From NCBI GenBank assembly GCA_013812505.1, contig JACCTH010000006.1, positions 1-42,563 on the forward strand: DNA of 42,563 nt, written 5' to 3'. Position numbers and translations under genes: made by a program. The notes beneath the pieces are model-generated. The model saw only the letters and a list, made by a program, of their open reading frames with translations. It was not told where the DNA came from and did no database searches. Numbering within the stretch: position 1 is the stretch's first letter; every line of letters begins with the position of its first letter. The DNA comes from Acidimicrobiia bacterium (GTDB lineage: Bacteria > Actinomycetota > Acidimicrobiia > Spongiisociales > ZC4RG35). This document shows positions 17,353-24,245 of this stretch, piece by piece.

Positions 17353-18141
17353 CTATTTTCCGCTCAAAAGTCGACCGACTCGCCGGCCATGCTCGCGATA
17401 GGCCCCTTCAAAGAGCTGGTCGGCCCGCTCGCGCCCGACGACCGATGCTGACGTAATCACCGGAGGCAGAGCATCCCGTTGCAGCAGCAGTGAGGCCGTC
17501 TGAACCTTGATCTCGTTGACTATCGCAGCGTAGGCGATGGTAGAACCGGGACCGATTGGAGTGTCCAATCCGTCGAGGGTGATCAGGGCGTCGGCCGGGG
17601 GAGTGCAGATGTCAATCACCAGATCGGCGTGGTCGGCCAGGCGACTGTTCGACTCGTGGGACGATTCCCCGGCTTCGCTCTGCGCCACAGACGTCACCGC
17701 GATAACGATGAGGCCCCGTTTGCGAGCGCCGATCGCCATCTCGATAGGGACCGCAGCCAGACCCGAGGCGCTGAAGATCATCATCAGGTCTTCTTCCCCA
17801 AAATGGAAGTTGGCGAGGATCTGTTCGGCGAGGCCGTGGACTCGTTCGATAAACATCGCCTGCCTCTGCCCATTCGAGCCGGCCACTTGGGTATGAAAGG
17901 TCATCGACAGCTCGGCCATTGGATGAAAACCGGGATACGACCCATAGCGTGGGAACATCTCTTCGAGGGGAATGCGTGAGTGGCCGGTGCCGAACATGTG
18001 GACCAAGCCCTTCGCCGCGATCGTGTCCGCACACAGCTCGGCGGCGCGACCGATCGACTCCAGCTGAGTGTCTCCGATTTTCCGCAGGACATCGTGAGCG
18101 GCGTCGAGAAAGCGACCGGCGACTGGACTGTTCATCGTCAT
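17353..18141 (-). CDS. SIS-domain phosphosugar-binding protein (COG4821-like)
   Basis: A protein of about 262 residues with one sugar isomerase domain. [20 protein letters not shown] near the N-terminus is the phosphosugar-binding loop of the SIS_2/COG4821 group, followed by [21 protein letters not shown] and [20 protein letters not shown]. Members bind and isomerise or cleave phosphorylated sugars; this subgroup has no firmly assigned reaction. ATG 18141 is chosen; ATG 18135 is an alternative, and the frame opens to 18189 but would cover the operator. It is the first gene of the long minus-strand operon, and its putative -10 region (TATACA) lies inside the operator shared with the divergent GntR gene. 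Confidence 0.85.
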   Translation of the reverse strand: MTMNSPVAGRFLDAAHDVLRKIGDTQLESIGRAAELCADTIAAKGLVHMFGTGHSRIPLEEMFPRYGSYPGFHPMAELSMTFHTQVAGSNGQRQAMFIERVHGLAEQILANFHFGEEDLMMIFSASGLAAVPIEMAIGARKRGLIVIAVTSVAQSEAGESSHESNSRLADHADLVIDICTPPADALITLDGLDTPIGPGSTIAYAAIVNEIKVQTASLLLQRDALPPVITSASVVGRERADQLFEGAYREHGRRVGRLLSGK

Positions 18142-18155
18142 TCGTTGAGTTCTGA

Positions 18156-18169
18156 AATGTATAGACATT
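18156..18169. promoter_or_regulatory. operator 1 in the SIS/gntR divergent promoter
   Basis: AATGTATAGACATT is a 14-bp palindrome with one mismatched pair. The 12-mer TGTATAGACATT within it (18158-18169) recurs exactly, in reverse orientation, at 20516-20527 before deoC. It sits between the SIS start (18141, minus) and the regulator start (18189, plus) and overlaps a TATACA that could be the minus-strand -10 box. HutC/NagR-type GntR regulators bind comparable palindromes, so this is the likely autoregulatory operator. Confidence 0.72.
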
Positions 18170-18188
18170 ACGATAGGAGGCGGTTGCA

Positions 18189-18914
18189 ATGAGCGTCAAG
18201 CCACCCCGCTACGAGGAAATCGCGAGCTACGTGCGGTCATTGGTCGCCGCCGGGTCGCCAGGCGACCGACTGCCCTCTGATGCCGAGCTATGTGAAAGGT
18301 TCAGCGTAAGCCGGATGACCGCCCGATACGCTGTCGCGCAGCTCGAGCAGGACGGGCTTTTGGTTCGGCGTCGCGGCCAGGGAACTTTTGTTGCCAGCCG
18401 GCCGGTGATGAGAGTTTTGGGTTCACCACTTTCCTTCACGGAGAGCATGCGTCGAAGAGGGCTGCGAGCTTCGTCCCGGCTGCTGCGCTGGACTGAGATC
18501 GATCCTTCACCGGAGAATGCGGCTGCTCTCCAATTGCTCGATGGTCAAAGCGTATGGCTGCTCGAGCGATTGCGGCTAGCCGACGGAGTGCCGATGGCCA
18601 TCGAGTCGGCGGTGCTGCCTTCGACCGTTGCCGCAGTGATGGATGGCGGGCTCACCGATGGTTCGCTCCACGCCGCCTTCGAGCAGCTCCATCGGATCCC
18701 CACCCGGGCTCAAGCTTGGGTGAGCGCGCGTATCGCGACGGCCGGAGAGCGCAAGCTGCTCGATTTGATTCATCCGGCGGTCCTGTTGGTGGAACAGCGG
18801 ACCATCACCGATCAGGACGACATCCCGCTCGAGCACACCGAAACCCGTTACGCCGCCGAGCGGTATCGATTCGAGACCGTGCTTCGGCGCGACAGCTTTG
18901 AAACCTTGAGATGA
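18189..18914 (+). CDS. GntR/HutC-family transcriptional regulator (UTRA domain)
   Basis: A 241-residue regulator. Residues about 5-72 form the GntR winged helix (PSDAELCERFSVSRMTARYAV, then the wing GLLVRRRGQGTFVA), and the remainder is a UTRA effector domain (LGSPLSFTESMRRRGLRAS near its start; ETRYAAERYRFE at its end). HutC/UTRA regulators sense sugar phosphates or related small molecules, and here a phosphorylated intermediate of the linked pathway is the natural effector. A strong site (AGGAGG, 7 nt before ATG 18189) supports the start. It overlaps the ROK gene by 4 nt and diverges from the SIS-ABC operon. A matching DNA element also precedes deoC. Confidence 0.92.
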   Translation: MSVKPPRYEEIASYVRSLVAAGSPGDRLPSDAELCERFSVSRMTARYAVAQLEQDGLLVRRRGQGTFVASRPVMRVLGSPLSFTESMRRRGLRASSRLLRWTEIDPSPENAAALQLLDGQSVWLLERLRLADGVPMAIESAVLPSTVAAVMDGGLTDGSLHAAFEQLHRIPTRAQAWVSARIATAGERKLLDLIHPAVLLVEQRTITDQDDIPLEHTETRYAAERYRFETVLRRDSFETLR

Positions 18915-19792
18915 GCCTGCGGCTCGGTCTCGATCTGGGGGGCACCAACATCAAAGTTGCACTGGTCGACGCCGACCGTCTTGCCGAGGGGGACGGCTGG
19001 CTGGTCGCAACCGACACTGTTCCGACCAAAGCCGATCTCGGCCCGGAGGCAGTGACGTCGAGGATGATCGAGATCGCATCTGGGTACCCGCAGGCAGCGA
19101 CCATCGGCGTGGGGGTGCCCGGGGTTTTTGACAAGAAGACCGGGGCGATCGAGCTCTTCCCCAATCTCCCCGGCCCGTGGAAGGGTTTTCCCCTGCTGGC
19201 CAAGATGACCGCTGGCCTAGGGCGATCGTCTGCACTGATCAACGACGCTCGCGCTTTCACTTTGGCCGAGGGCACCGTCGGGGCGGGTCGTGGGGCGCAC
19301 ACCTTGGTCTGTGTCACCCTCGGCACCGGCATCGGGGGAGGAGTCATGATCGAGGGCCGGGTCCACCTCGGTGGTTTGGGGACCGCGGGAGAGATTGCTC
19401 ACCAGATCGTGGTGCCCGATGGACCGCTGTGCGGATGCGGGAACCGCGGTTGCGCCGAGCCGATCGCCAAGGCGGAAGCCGTGGCGGCTCGGGCCGGCAA
19501 GCGATCGATCGAAGAAGTGTACGCCGCGGTGCGGGCCGGTGACGAGATGGCGGTCGAGGCGGTCGAGTACGCCGCTCGCTACCTCGGAATATCGCTCGCC
19601 AATGCCGTGGCGTTGCTGGCTCCGGATCGCATCGTGATCGGCGGAGGAATCGTCCAGGCCGGCGACATCGTGATCGAACCGATACAGCGGGCTCTCAGGG
19701 AGCACCTCACCCTGGTGCCGCCCGCGTCGGTCGAGGTAGTTGCCGCCTCGCTGGGGCCGAATGCCGGCGCGATCGGGGCAGCCCTGGCTTAG
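18911..19792 (+). CDS. ROK-family sugar kinase
   Basis: A 293-residue ROK protein without the N-terminal HTH of ROK repressors, hence a kinase. It has the ATP phosphate-binding motif GLDLGGTNIK (6-15), catalytic Asp112 in INDARAF, the glycine-rich LGTGIGGGV, His164 (GEIAHQ) and the zinc cluster cysteines 174, 176 and 181 (CGCGNRGC) followed by AEPIA. Relatives phosphorylate glucose, N-acetylglucosamine, N-acetylmannosamine or allose. Because the importer is an ABC system, this is the likely enzyme that phosphorylates the incoming sugar. It is translationally coupled to the GntR gene (ATGA), and its TAG interlocks with the deoC stop at 19789-19792. Confidence 0.9.
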   Translation: MSLRLGLDLGGTNIKVALVDADRLAEGDGWLVATDTVPTKADLGPEAVTSRMIEIASGYPQAATIGVGVPGVFDKKTGAIELFPNLPGPWKGFPLLAKMTAGLGRSSALINDARAFTLAEGTVGAGRGAHTLVCVTLGTGIGGGVMIEGRVHLGGLGTAGEIAHQIVVPDGPLCGCGNRGCAEPIAKAEAVAARAGKRSIEEVYAAVRAGDEMAVEAVEYAARYLGISLANAVALLAPDRIVIGGGIVQAGDIVIEPIQRALREHLTLVPPASVEVVAASLGPNAGAIGAALA

Positions 19793-20496
19793 AGGCCGCG
19801 GCGCTTGTTGTAGTCCTCGAGCATCTCGTCGGTCCGGGTCGAGCCGATGCGGGTGACGCCGATCGACATGACTTCCAAAAGCGCATCGAGGTTTCTGACC
19901 CCACCAGCAGCTTTCACCTGGACGCGATCGGACACGGCGTTGCGCATGAGGCGAAGGTCGTCGAGGGTGGCGCCGGAGGCGGCGAATCCCGTCGAGGTCT
20001 TGACGAAGTCGGCACCGGCGACCTCGGTCAATTTCGAACCGCGCTCCTTCTCGCCGTCGCTGAGATAGGTGTTTTCCAAGATCACCTTCACCAACGCGCG
20101 ACCTTCGGCTACCTCGACGATCTGGCGGATCTCGTCTTCGACGAGTTGATCCTCACCAGAGCGGAGCCAGCCGATGTTGATGACCATGTCGAGCTCGGTG
20201 GCGCCATCGGAGAGGGCTTGCTCGGCCTCGAATACTTTCGTCTTGGTGTGGGAGGAGCCATGGGGGAATCCCACCACCGTCCCTACTTCTACCTCGCTGT
20301 CGGCGAGCTTCGCGGCGGCGCGGGCCACGTCGGCGGGCCGGCAGCACACGGAGGCGACCTTGTACTTGGCGGCGAGGTCGCAACCGGCGTCGATCTCGTC
20401 AAGGGTGAGTTCGGGCCTGAGCAGCGAGTGATCGATCGTCTTGGCGACTTGTTCGTAGGTGACATCGTGGACGGTGAGCAACTTCATCGCGCTCAT
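19789..20496 (-). CDS. deoC: deoxyribose-phosphate aldolase family (DeoC) class I aldolase
   Basis: A 235-residue DeoC/LacD-superfamily aldolase. Schiff-base Lys166 lies in GADFVKTSTG, with the supporting Asp103 (ELDMVINIG) and Lys195 (VQVKAAGG). The canonical enzyme splits 2-deoxyribose-5-phosphate into glyceraldehyde-3-phosphate and acetaldehyde. No nucleoside phosphorylase, phosphopentomutase or DeoR is nearby; the gene sits in a GntR-ROK-SIS sugar locus and carries the same operator, so it may cleave the phosphorylated product of that pathway. A GGGAG lies 13 nt before ATG 20496, which is somewhat distant; the ATG three codons later is an alternative. Confidence 0.9.
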   Translation of the reverse strand: MSAMKLLTVHDVTYEQVAKTIDHSLLRPELTLDEIDAGCDLAAKYKVASVCCRPADVARAAAKLADSEVEVGTVVGFPHGSSHTKTKVFEAEQALSDGATELDMVINIGWLRSGEDQLVEDEIRQIVEVAEGRALVKVILENTYLSDGEKERGSKLTEVAGADFVKTSTGFAASGATLDDLRLMRNAVSDRVQVKAAGGVRNLDALLEVMSIGVTRIGSTRTDEMLEDYNKRRGL

Positions 20497-20515
20497 GATG
20501 GTCGAGGTTCTCCCA

Positions 20516-20527
20516 AATGTCTATACA
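20516..20527. promoter_or_regulatory. operator 2 upstream of deoC
   Basis: AATGTCTATACA is the exact reverse complement of the 12-mer in the SIS/gntR divergent promoter (18158-18169). It lies in the 42-nt gap between the SDR stop (20539) and the deoC start (20496), so it can control deoC independently of the SDR. On the minus strand its TATAGA could serve as a -10 box. I saw no further exact copy in the window by eye. Confidence 0.72.
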
Positions 20528-20538
20528 ACCCGAGGCCT

Positions 20539-21300
20539 TTAGGTTTCGGTGACCGACCAGCCACCGTCGACCGCGATCGTCTGACCGGTGATCATGCAGG
20601 CGTCGTCGGAAAGGAGAAACGCGGCTGCGGCGGCGATGTCGGCTGGGTCGAGCAGGTCACCCATCAGCGGCTGCTTGGCAGCGATGTAAGAGCGAATTGC
20701 CGGGTCATTGGCCGCACGGTCGGCCATTGGCGTGTCGACCAAACCGGGAGCAATGGCGTTGAAGCGAATTCCCGCCGGGGCGTAATAGGCGGCCGCTGCC
20801 CGGACCAACGCGGTGATGCCTCCTTTGCTGGCGGCGTAGGCATGGGTCGCAAACAGCTGCGGGCTAGGGGAGGTGGCGAGGACGCTCGACGTGAGCACTA
20901 TCGAGCCTCGAGTCTTCGATGCGAGCATCAGGTTGAGAACGGCGACGGCAGCGTTCACGGTGGGAAGGTCGTTGAGGTCAGTGGTGGCTTGCCAGGCCTC
21001 GGTAGTGAGCTCGTGGAGCGGCCCGTCGCCAAACCTCCGCCCAGACCCACCCGCGACTCCGAAGAGACCATGCACCACATCCACTTCCTTTAGCGCTGCG
21101 TCGGTGGCCGGCTGGTCGGTGAGATCGACCGCAACCCACTTGTGACCGTCACCTTCGAGATTCGTCACGAGCTCTTCGCACTGATCCGGGTCCCGAGATA
21201 GCACGAAGACTCTCGCTCCCTCGTTGGCCAGTCGGCGCGCGCTGGCCGCGGCGATTCCGGACGCTCCCGTGACGACGATCGTCTTGCCGAGAAACCTCAT
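20539..21300 (-). CDS. short-chain dehydrogenase/reductase (SDR)
   Basis: A 253-residue classical SDR with the Rossmann start KTIVVTGASGIAAASARRL, a catalytic Ser strand GSIVLTSSVLA, YAASK with catalytic Tyr and Lys, and a C-terminus ITGQTIAVDGGWSV typical of the family. The usual TGxxxGxG is altered here to TGASGIAA, with alanine at the last glycine and the whole loop one residue shorter than TGASSGIG. This may affect cofactor geometry. It is upstream of deoC on the same strand and downstream of a 19-bp inverted repeat at 21342-21360, so it may oxidise or reduce a pathway intermediate; that link is by position only. Confidence 0.85.
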   Translation of the reverse strand: MRFLGKTIVVTGASGIAAASARRLANEGARVFVLSRDPDQCEELVTNLEGDGHKWVAVDLTDQPATDAALKEVDVVHGLFGVAGGSGRRFGDGPLHELTTEAWQATTDLNDLPTVNAAVAVLNLMLASKTRGSIVLTSSVLATSPSPQLFATHAYAASKGGITALVRAAAAYYAPAGIRFNAIAPGLVDTPMADRAANDPAIRSYIAAKQPLMGDLLDPADIAAAAAFLLSDDACMITGQTIAVDGGWSVTET

Positions 21301-21341
21301 CGCTCCATTCTCGCTGGGGGTCCGAGATTCTGAAGGCGATT

Positions 21342-21360
21342 GTGGTGGCTATACCACCAC
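21342..21360. promoter_or_regulatory. perfect inverted repeat between cydB and the SDR gene
   Basis: GTGGTGG-CTATA-CCACCAC is a perfect 7-bp-arm palindrome with a 5-nt centre. It lies 17 nt after the cydB stop and 41 nt before the SDR ATG. No T-run follows on the minus strand, so it is a poor terminator. Its centre TGGTATAGCCA (minus strand) resembles the TGTATAGACA core of the GntR operators but is one base longer, so it may be a related or unrelated operator for the SDR gene. Confidence 0.45.
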
Positions 21361-21377
21361 GCAAACCTTAGGTTTGG

Positions 21378-22424
21378 CTAGCGGTCTCGCATCAGGGCTT
21401 CGGTGGAGTCGGCGCGCATTTCGCCTTCGCCGAGCCGACGGGATTGGGTCAGCCGGTACAGCCAGAGCAGCGCTGGGATCGCAAGCAAGCCCGCAACGAC
21501 AAAAGCAATGACGAGAGTCCAGAGGACGCGATCGGAGGCGGCCGCCTTGGTGATCGTCACCTCGTCGGCCAAAAGCCACGGGTATTGCCCGGCGCCCCAG
21601 CCCCAGAGAACAGAGACCGTGGCCAGCGCGGCTGCCGGCCGAGCGGCGAAGTAGTGGCGACGGTAAAGCAGATACAACGAGGCGAGGCCGGCGACAGCCG
21701 AGATAGCGAGCAGGACGATGCCCCGCGCAGAGGCGAGGCCGCGGAAAAGCCCGGGGGCGTCGTTGGCGAGAATGAAGATCCCAACGACCGAGAGGGCTCC
21801 GGCGATTGTTCCAGTGATCAAAGCCCGCGTTCGGAAGTAGTCGGCCATCTCGGCGTCGTGGTCGAGGTCGGCTTCGCGGGTGATGAGCACCGCGGCGACG
21901 TAGGCAGTAGCGACCACCGCCATGACCCCACCAAAGATCGAGGTGGGATTGAGCCAGGATCCGAACGTATCGCCGGCCGCGTTGCCGAGCGGCACTCGCC
22001 CCGAGGCCACTCCGCCGGCCACGGTCCCGAGGAAGAACGGGGTCAACACGGAAGCGCCAGCGAACTCGGCACCGTAAAAACGCTGCCGACCGACGGTGTC
22101 GGCCCATTTCCGAAAGGCGAAGCCTGAACCGCGAAAGATGATGCCGAGCGCAGCCAGAGTCAACGGGATCCACATCGTGGTGCCGATCGAGACGAAGGCC
22201 TCGGGGAAGGCGGTCCAGAGGAAGACCAGCACAAAGATCAGCCAGACGTGGTTGGCCTCCCATACAGGGCCGATGGCCTGCTCGATGAGGGCGCGAGCGC
22301 GGCGGCCTTTCTCAGGCCCGCCCGCTACCAAGTCCCAGGCGCCGGCGCCGAAGTCGGCTCCTCCGAAGACGGCGTAGGCCGAAATCCCCATCCAAATCAT
22401 GACGACGATGACGTTGGCGAGCAT
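21378..22424 (-). CDS. cydB: cytochrome bd ubiquinol/menaquinol oxidase subunit II
   Basis: A 348-residue membrane protein with eight to nine hydrophobic helices. The N-terminus VIVVMIWMGISAYAVFGGADFGAGAWDL is the conserved CydB start (FGGADFGAG), followed by ANHVWLIFVLVFLWTAFPEAF, which is strongly conserved. CydB pairs with CydA to form the high-affinity terminal oxidase that reduces oxygen to water without pumping protons. Its ATG shares one base with the cydA stop (TGATG), so translation is coupled. No CydX-type micro-ORF or CydCD ABC exporter genes follow. Confidence 0.95.
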   Translation of the reverse strand: MLANVIVVMIWMGISAYAVFGGADFGAGAWDLVAGGPEKGRRARALIEQAIGPVWEANHVWLIFVLVFLWTAFPEAFVSIGTTMWIPLTLAALGIIFRGSGFAFRKWADTVGRQRFYGAEFAGASVLTPFFLGTVAGGVASGRVPLGNAAGDTFGSWLNPTSIFGGVMAVVATAYVAAVLITREADLDHDAEMADYFRTRALITGTIAGALSVVGIFILANDAPGLFRGLASARGIVLLAISAVAGLASLYLLYRRHYFAARPAAALATVSVLWGWGAGQYPWLLADEVTITKAAASDRVLWTLVIAFVVAGLLAIPALLWLYRLTQSRRLGEGEMRADSTEALMRDR

Positions 22425-23773
22425 CAGCGGGGCGGGGGGCCATAGGGAGTGGCGACGTCCCTCCCGCGTCTCAAGCCAACGGCGATCCGCCGGAGCGAGA
22501 CGACGGTGCCCGCGGTCAGGCCGAGATAGACGATGGTGGTGCCGATCAGGCTCCAGATAATTCCGTCAGCCTCAGTGACGGCGTCAGCGGTCCGCACCAA
22601 GCCGTAAACGATCCAAGGTTGTCTGCCGACTTCGGTGGTAATCCAACCCGCCTCCATCGCGATTACCGAGGCCACGCCCGCCAAAGCGGCGGAGCGCCAG
22701 AACCAGCGGCCCTGAGGAGGTCGCCGGTGACGCCACCAGGCGATCCCGAAAGTGGCTGACAAGGCGAGCATCAGCACTCCCAAGCCAACCATGACCTGGA
22801 AAGAGAAGTGGACGATGTTGACCGGCGGCAGCTCATCGTCGGGGAACTGGTCGAGACCGGGCAGCTCACCGTTGAAGTCGCGGGTCCCGAGGAAGGAAGC
22901 AAGGCCGGGGATCTCGATGGCGCCAACCACGTCGCCGTCTCGATAGATGCCACCCAAAGTCAGCGGGAGCGATCGGCCTCCTTCCGGGATCAGCTCCATG
23001 GCGGCGAACTTGGCCGGCTGCGCCTCGATCAGGCGGCGCGCGGCGACGTCGCCAACCAGGATTTGGATCGGGCTGGCGAGAGCTGCGACCGTGAAGGGGA
23101 TCATGAATCCGAGGTAGTGGTGGGGGTCCCTTCGGCCCTGAGTCCATCCCCAGGCATAGACGCCGGCCACGAGGAATCCGGAAACCATGTACGCGGCGAG
23201 CAGCATGTGCACGTATTGCACCCAGACACCGGAGTTGAACATCGCCGCCCAGGGGTCAACCCGACTTACTTCTCCGTCGATGAACCGAAAGCCCGCCGGG
23301 TTGTTCATCCACGCGTTGGCTGAAAGGATGAAGAAGCTCCCGGCAATGCCGGAGAGGACGATGGGGAACAAAGAGAGAAAGTGGAGCCGTGCCGAGAGGC
23401 GCTTCCATCCATACAAGTAGATCCCAATGAAGATCGCTTCGAGAAAGAAGGACACGGCCTCGAGCGTGAAAGGAAGGCCGATCACATCTCCAAATGGGCC
23501 CATCAGCCCCGGCCAGAGAATGCCCATCTCGAAACTGAGGATTGTCCCCGAGACCGCGCCGACCGCAAAGAGCACTGCCATCGTCTTTGACCAACGGCGA
23601 GCGAGTTCCAGGTAGTGCATGTCGCCGGTACGCAAGCCTCGCCAATGGGCGATGAGGGTGATCAGTGGGAAGCCGATCCCGAGTGCGGCGAAGATGATGT
23701 GAAACCCGAGGCTGATCGCCATCTGGTTGCGGGCTGCGAGCAGGTTGAGGTCGGCAAACAAGGGGCCGTCCAT
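22424..23773 (-). CDS. cydA: cytochrome bd ubiquinol/menaquinol oxidase subunit I
   Basis: A 449-residue CydA. His25 in SLGFHIIFA corresponds to the N-terminal heme ligand, the block SGTILSFEMGILWPGLMGPFG carries the conserved Glu of the proton path, YVHMLLAAYMVSGF holds a heme b558 His, and GRQPWIVYGLVRTADAV is the signature near the C-terminus. It is about 70 residues shorter than the E. coli protein, consistent with a short quinol-binding Q-loop as in actinobacterial and CIO-type enzymes. It is the first gene of cydAB. The roughly 100 nt upstream separate it from the antitoxin gene and contain no clear repressor site. Confidence 0.95.
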   Translation of the reverse strand: MDGPLFADLNLLAARNQMAISLGFHIIFAALGIGFPLITLIAHWRGLRTGDMHYLELARRWSKTMAVLFAVGAVSGTILSFEMGILWPGLMGPFGDVIGLPFTLEAVSFFLEAIFIGIYLYGWKRLSARLHFLSLFPIVLSGIAGSFFILSANAWMNNPAGFRFIDGEVSRVDPWAAMFNSGVWVQYVHMLLAAYMVSGFLVAGVYAWGWTQGRRDPHHYLGFMIPFTVAALASPIQILVGDVAARRLIEAQPAKFAAMELIPEGGRSLPLTLGGIYRDGDVVGAIEIPGLASFLGTRDFNGELPGLDQFPDDELPPVNIVHFSFQVMVGLGVLMLALSATFGIAWWRHRRPPQGRWFWRSAALAGVASVIAMEAGWITTEVGRQPWIVYGLVRTADAVTEADGIIWSLIGTTIVYLGLTAGTVVSLRRIAVGLRRGRDVATPYGPPPR

Positions 23774-23872
23774 TCCCTAGCCACGCTACTCAGCGCTTGG
23801 CGCGGCGATAAATCGGACTGGATCTGGTCCTTCGAACCGGACTTGCCTATCTCACAAGGCCATCATGGCTGG

Positions 23873-24103
23873 TCAGCGTTCGAAACTGTCCACGACATTG
23901 TCAGGAAGCGGACGATCGAGGTCGTCAGACACCGCATACAAGCCCCGGTCTTGACCCAGCGTGCGAGTGGTCCGAGGCCTAATAGGCACGAGCTTGGCGA
24001 TGGGCTCACCTGCCCTGGTGATCGTGATCTCTTCCCCTGCCGTCACCCGGCGCAACAACTCGGAGAGCTGCGTCTTGGCTTGATGAACTTCCACGCTGGT
24101 CAT
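23873..24103 (-). CDS. Phd/YefM-family antitoxin, apparently without toxin
   Basis: A 76-residue protein starting MTSVEVHQAKTQLSELLRRV, the standard N-terminal DNA-binding strand-helix of Phd/YefM antitoxins, followed by GEEITITRAGEPIAKLVPI and a charged toxin-binding tail ending DNVVDSFER. A TTG three codons upstream is an alternative start. These antitoxins normally overlap a downstream PIN-domain or RelE/Doc toxin gene. Here only 99 nt separate it from the cydA ATG, and no toxin-like frame fits there. It is either an orphan regulator, an anti-toxin for a distant toxin, or the remains of a module. Confidence 0.8.
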   Translation of the reverse strand: MTSVEVHQAKTQLSELLRRVTAGEEITITRAGEPIAKLVPIRPRTTRTLGQDRGLYAVSDDLDRPLPDNVVDSFER

Positions 24104-24167
24104 GACGTTCAAATTACCGCGCCCTATGACTCCGAAGTCGGGGCCCCATGTCGTTGGAAAGAAGTCC

Positions 24168-24196
24168 TTGACAAGCGAACATCTGTTCGGTACAAT
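24168..24196 (+). promoter_or_regulatory. near-consensus promoter with embedded LexA (SOS) box
   Basis: TTGACA at 24168-24173 and TACAAT at 24191-24196 are separated by exactly 17 bp. Inside the spacer lies CGAAC-ATCT-GTTCG (24176-24189), a perfect inverted repeat matching the actinobacterial/Bacillus-type LexA box. LexA bound there would block RNA polymerase, so the gene starting at about 24246 should be induced by DNA damage. DUF222/13E12 genes are known SOS-regulon members in mycobacteria. Confidence 0.85.
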
Positions 24197-24245
24197 GACG
24201 TGGTCAAGTTAGGCCAGCGCCCCGACTGGTCCCCGGAAGTTAGAG

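Noticed and set aside
5780-20496. Autoinducer-2 (Lsr) uptake system
   Set aside because: Two CUT2 permeases, a kinase and an aldolase recall lsr, but the kinase is ROK (LsrK is FGGY-type), the aldolase is DeoC-like and not LsrF, LsrG is absent and the regulator is GntR instead of SorC/LsrR type.
20146-21093. 315-codon open frame on the plus strand across deoC and the SDR gene
   Set aside because: It is antisense to two clear enzyme genes, is Gly/Arg-rich and shows no domain.
23774-23872. Possible Rex-type redox operator upstream of cydAB
   Set aside because: TTGTGAGAT on the minus strand resembles one half of a Rex site, but the second half is missing; too weak to annotate.
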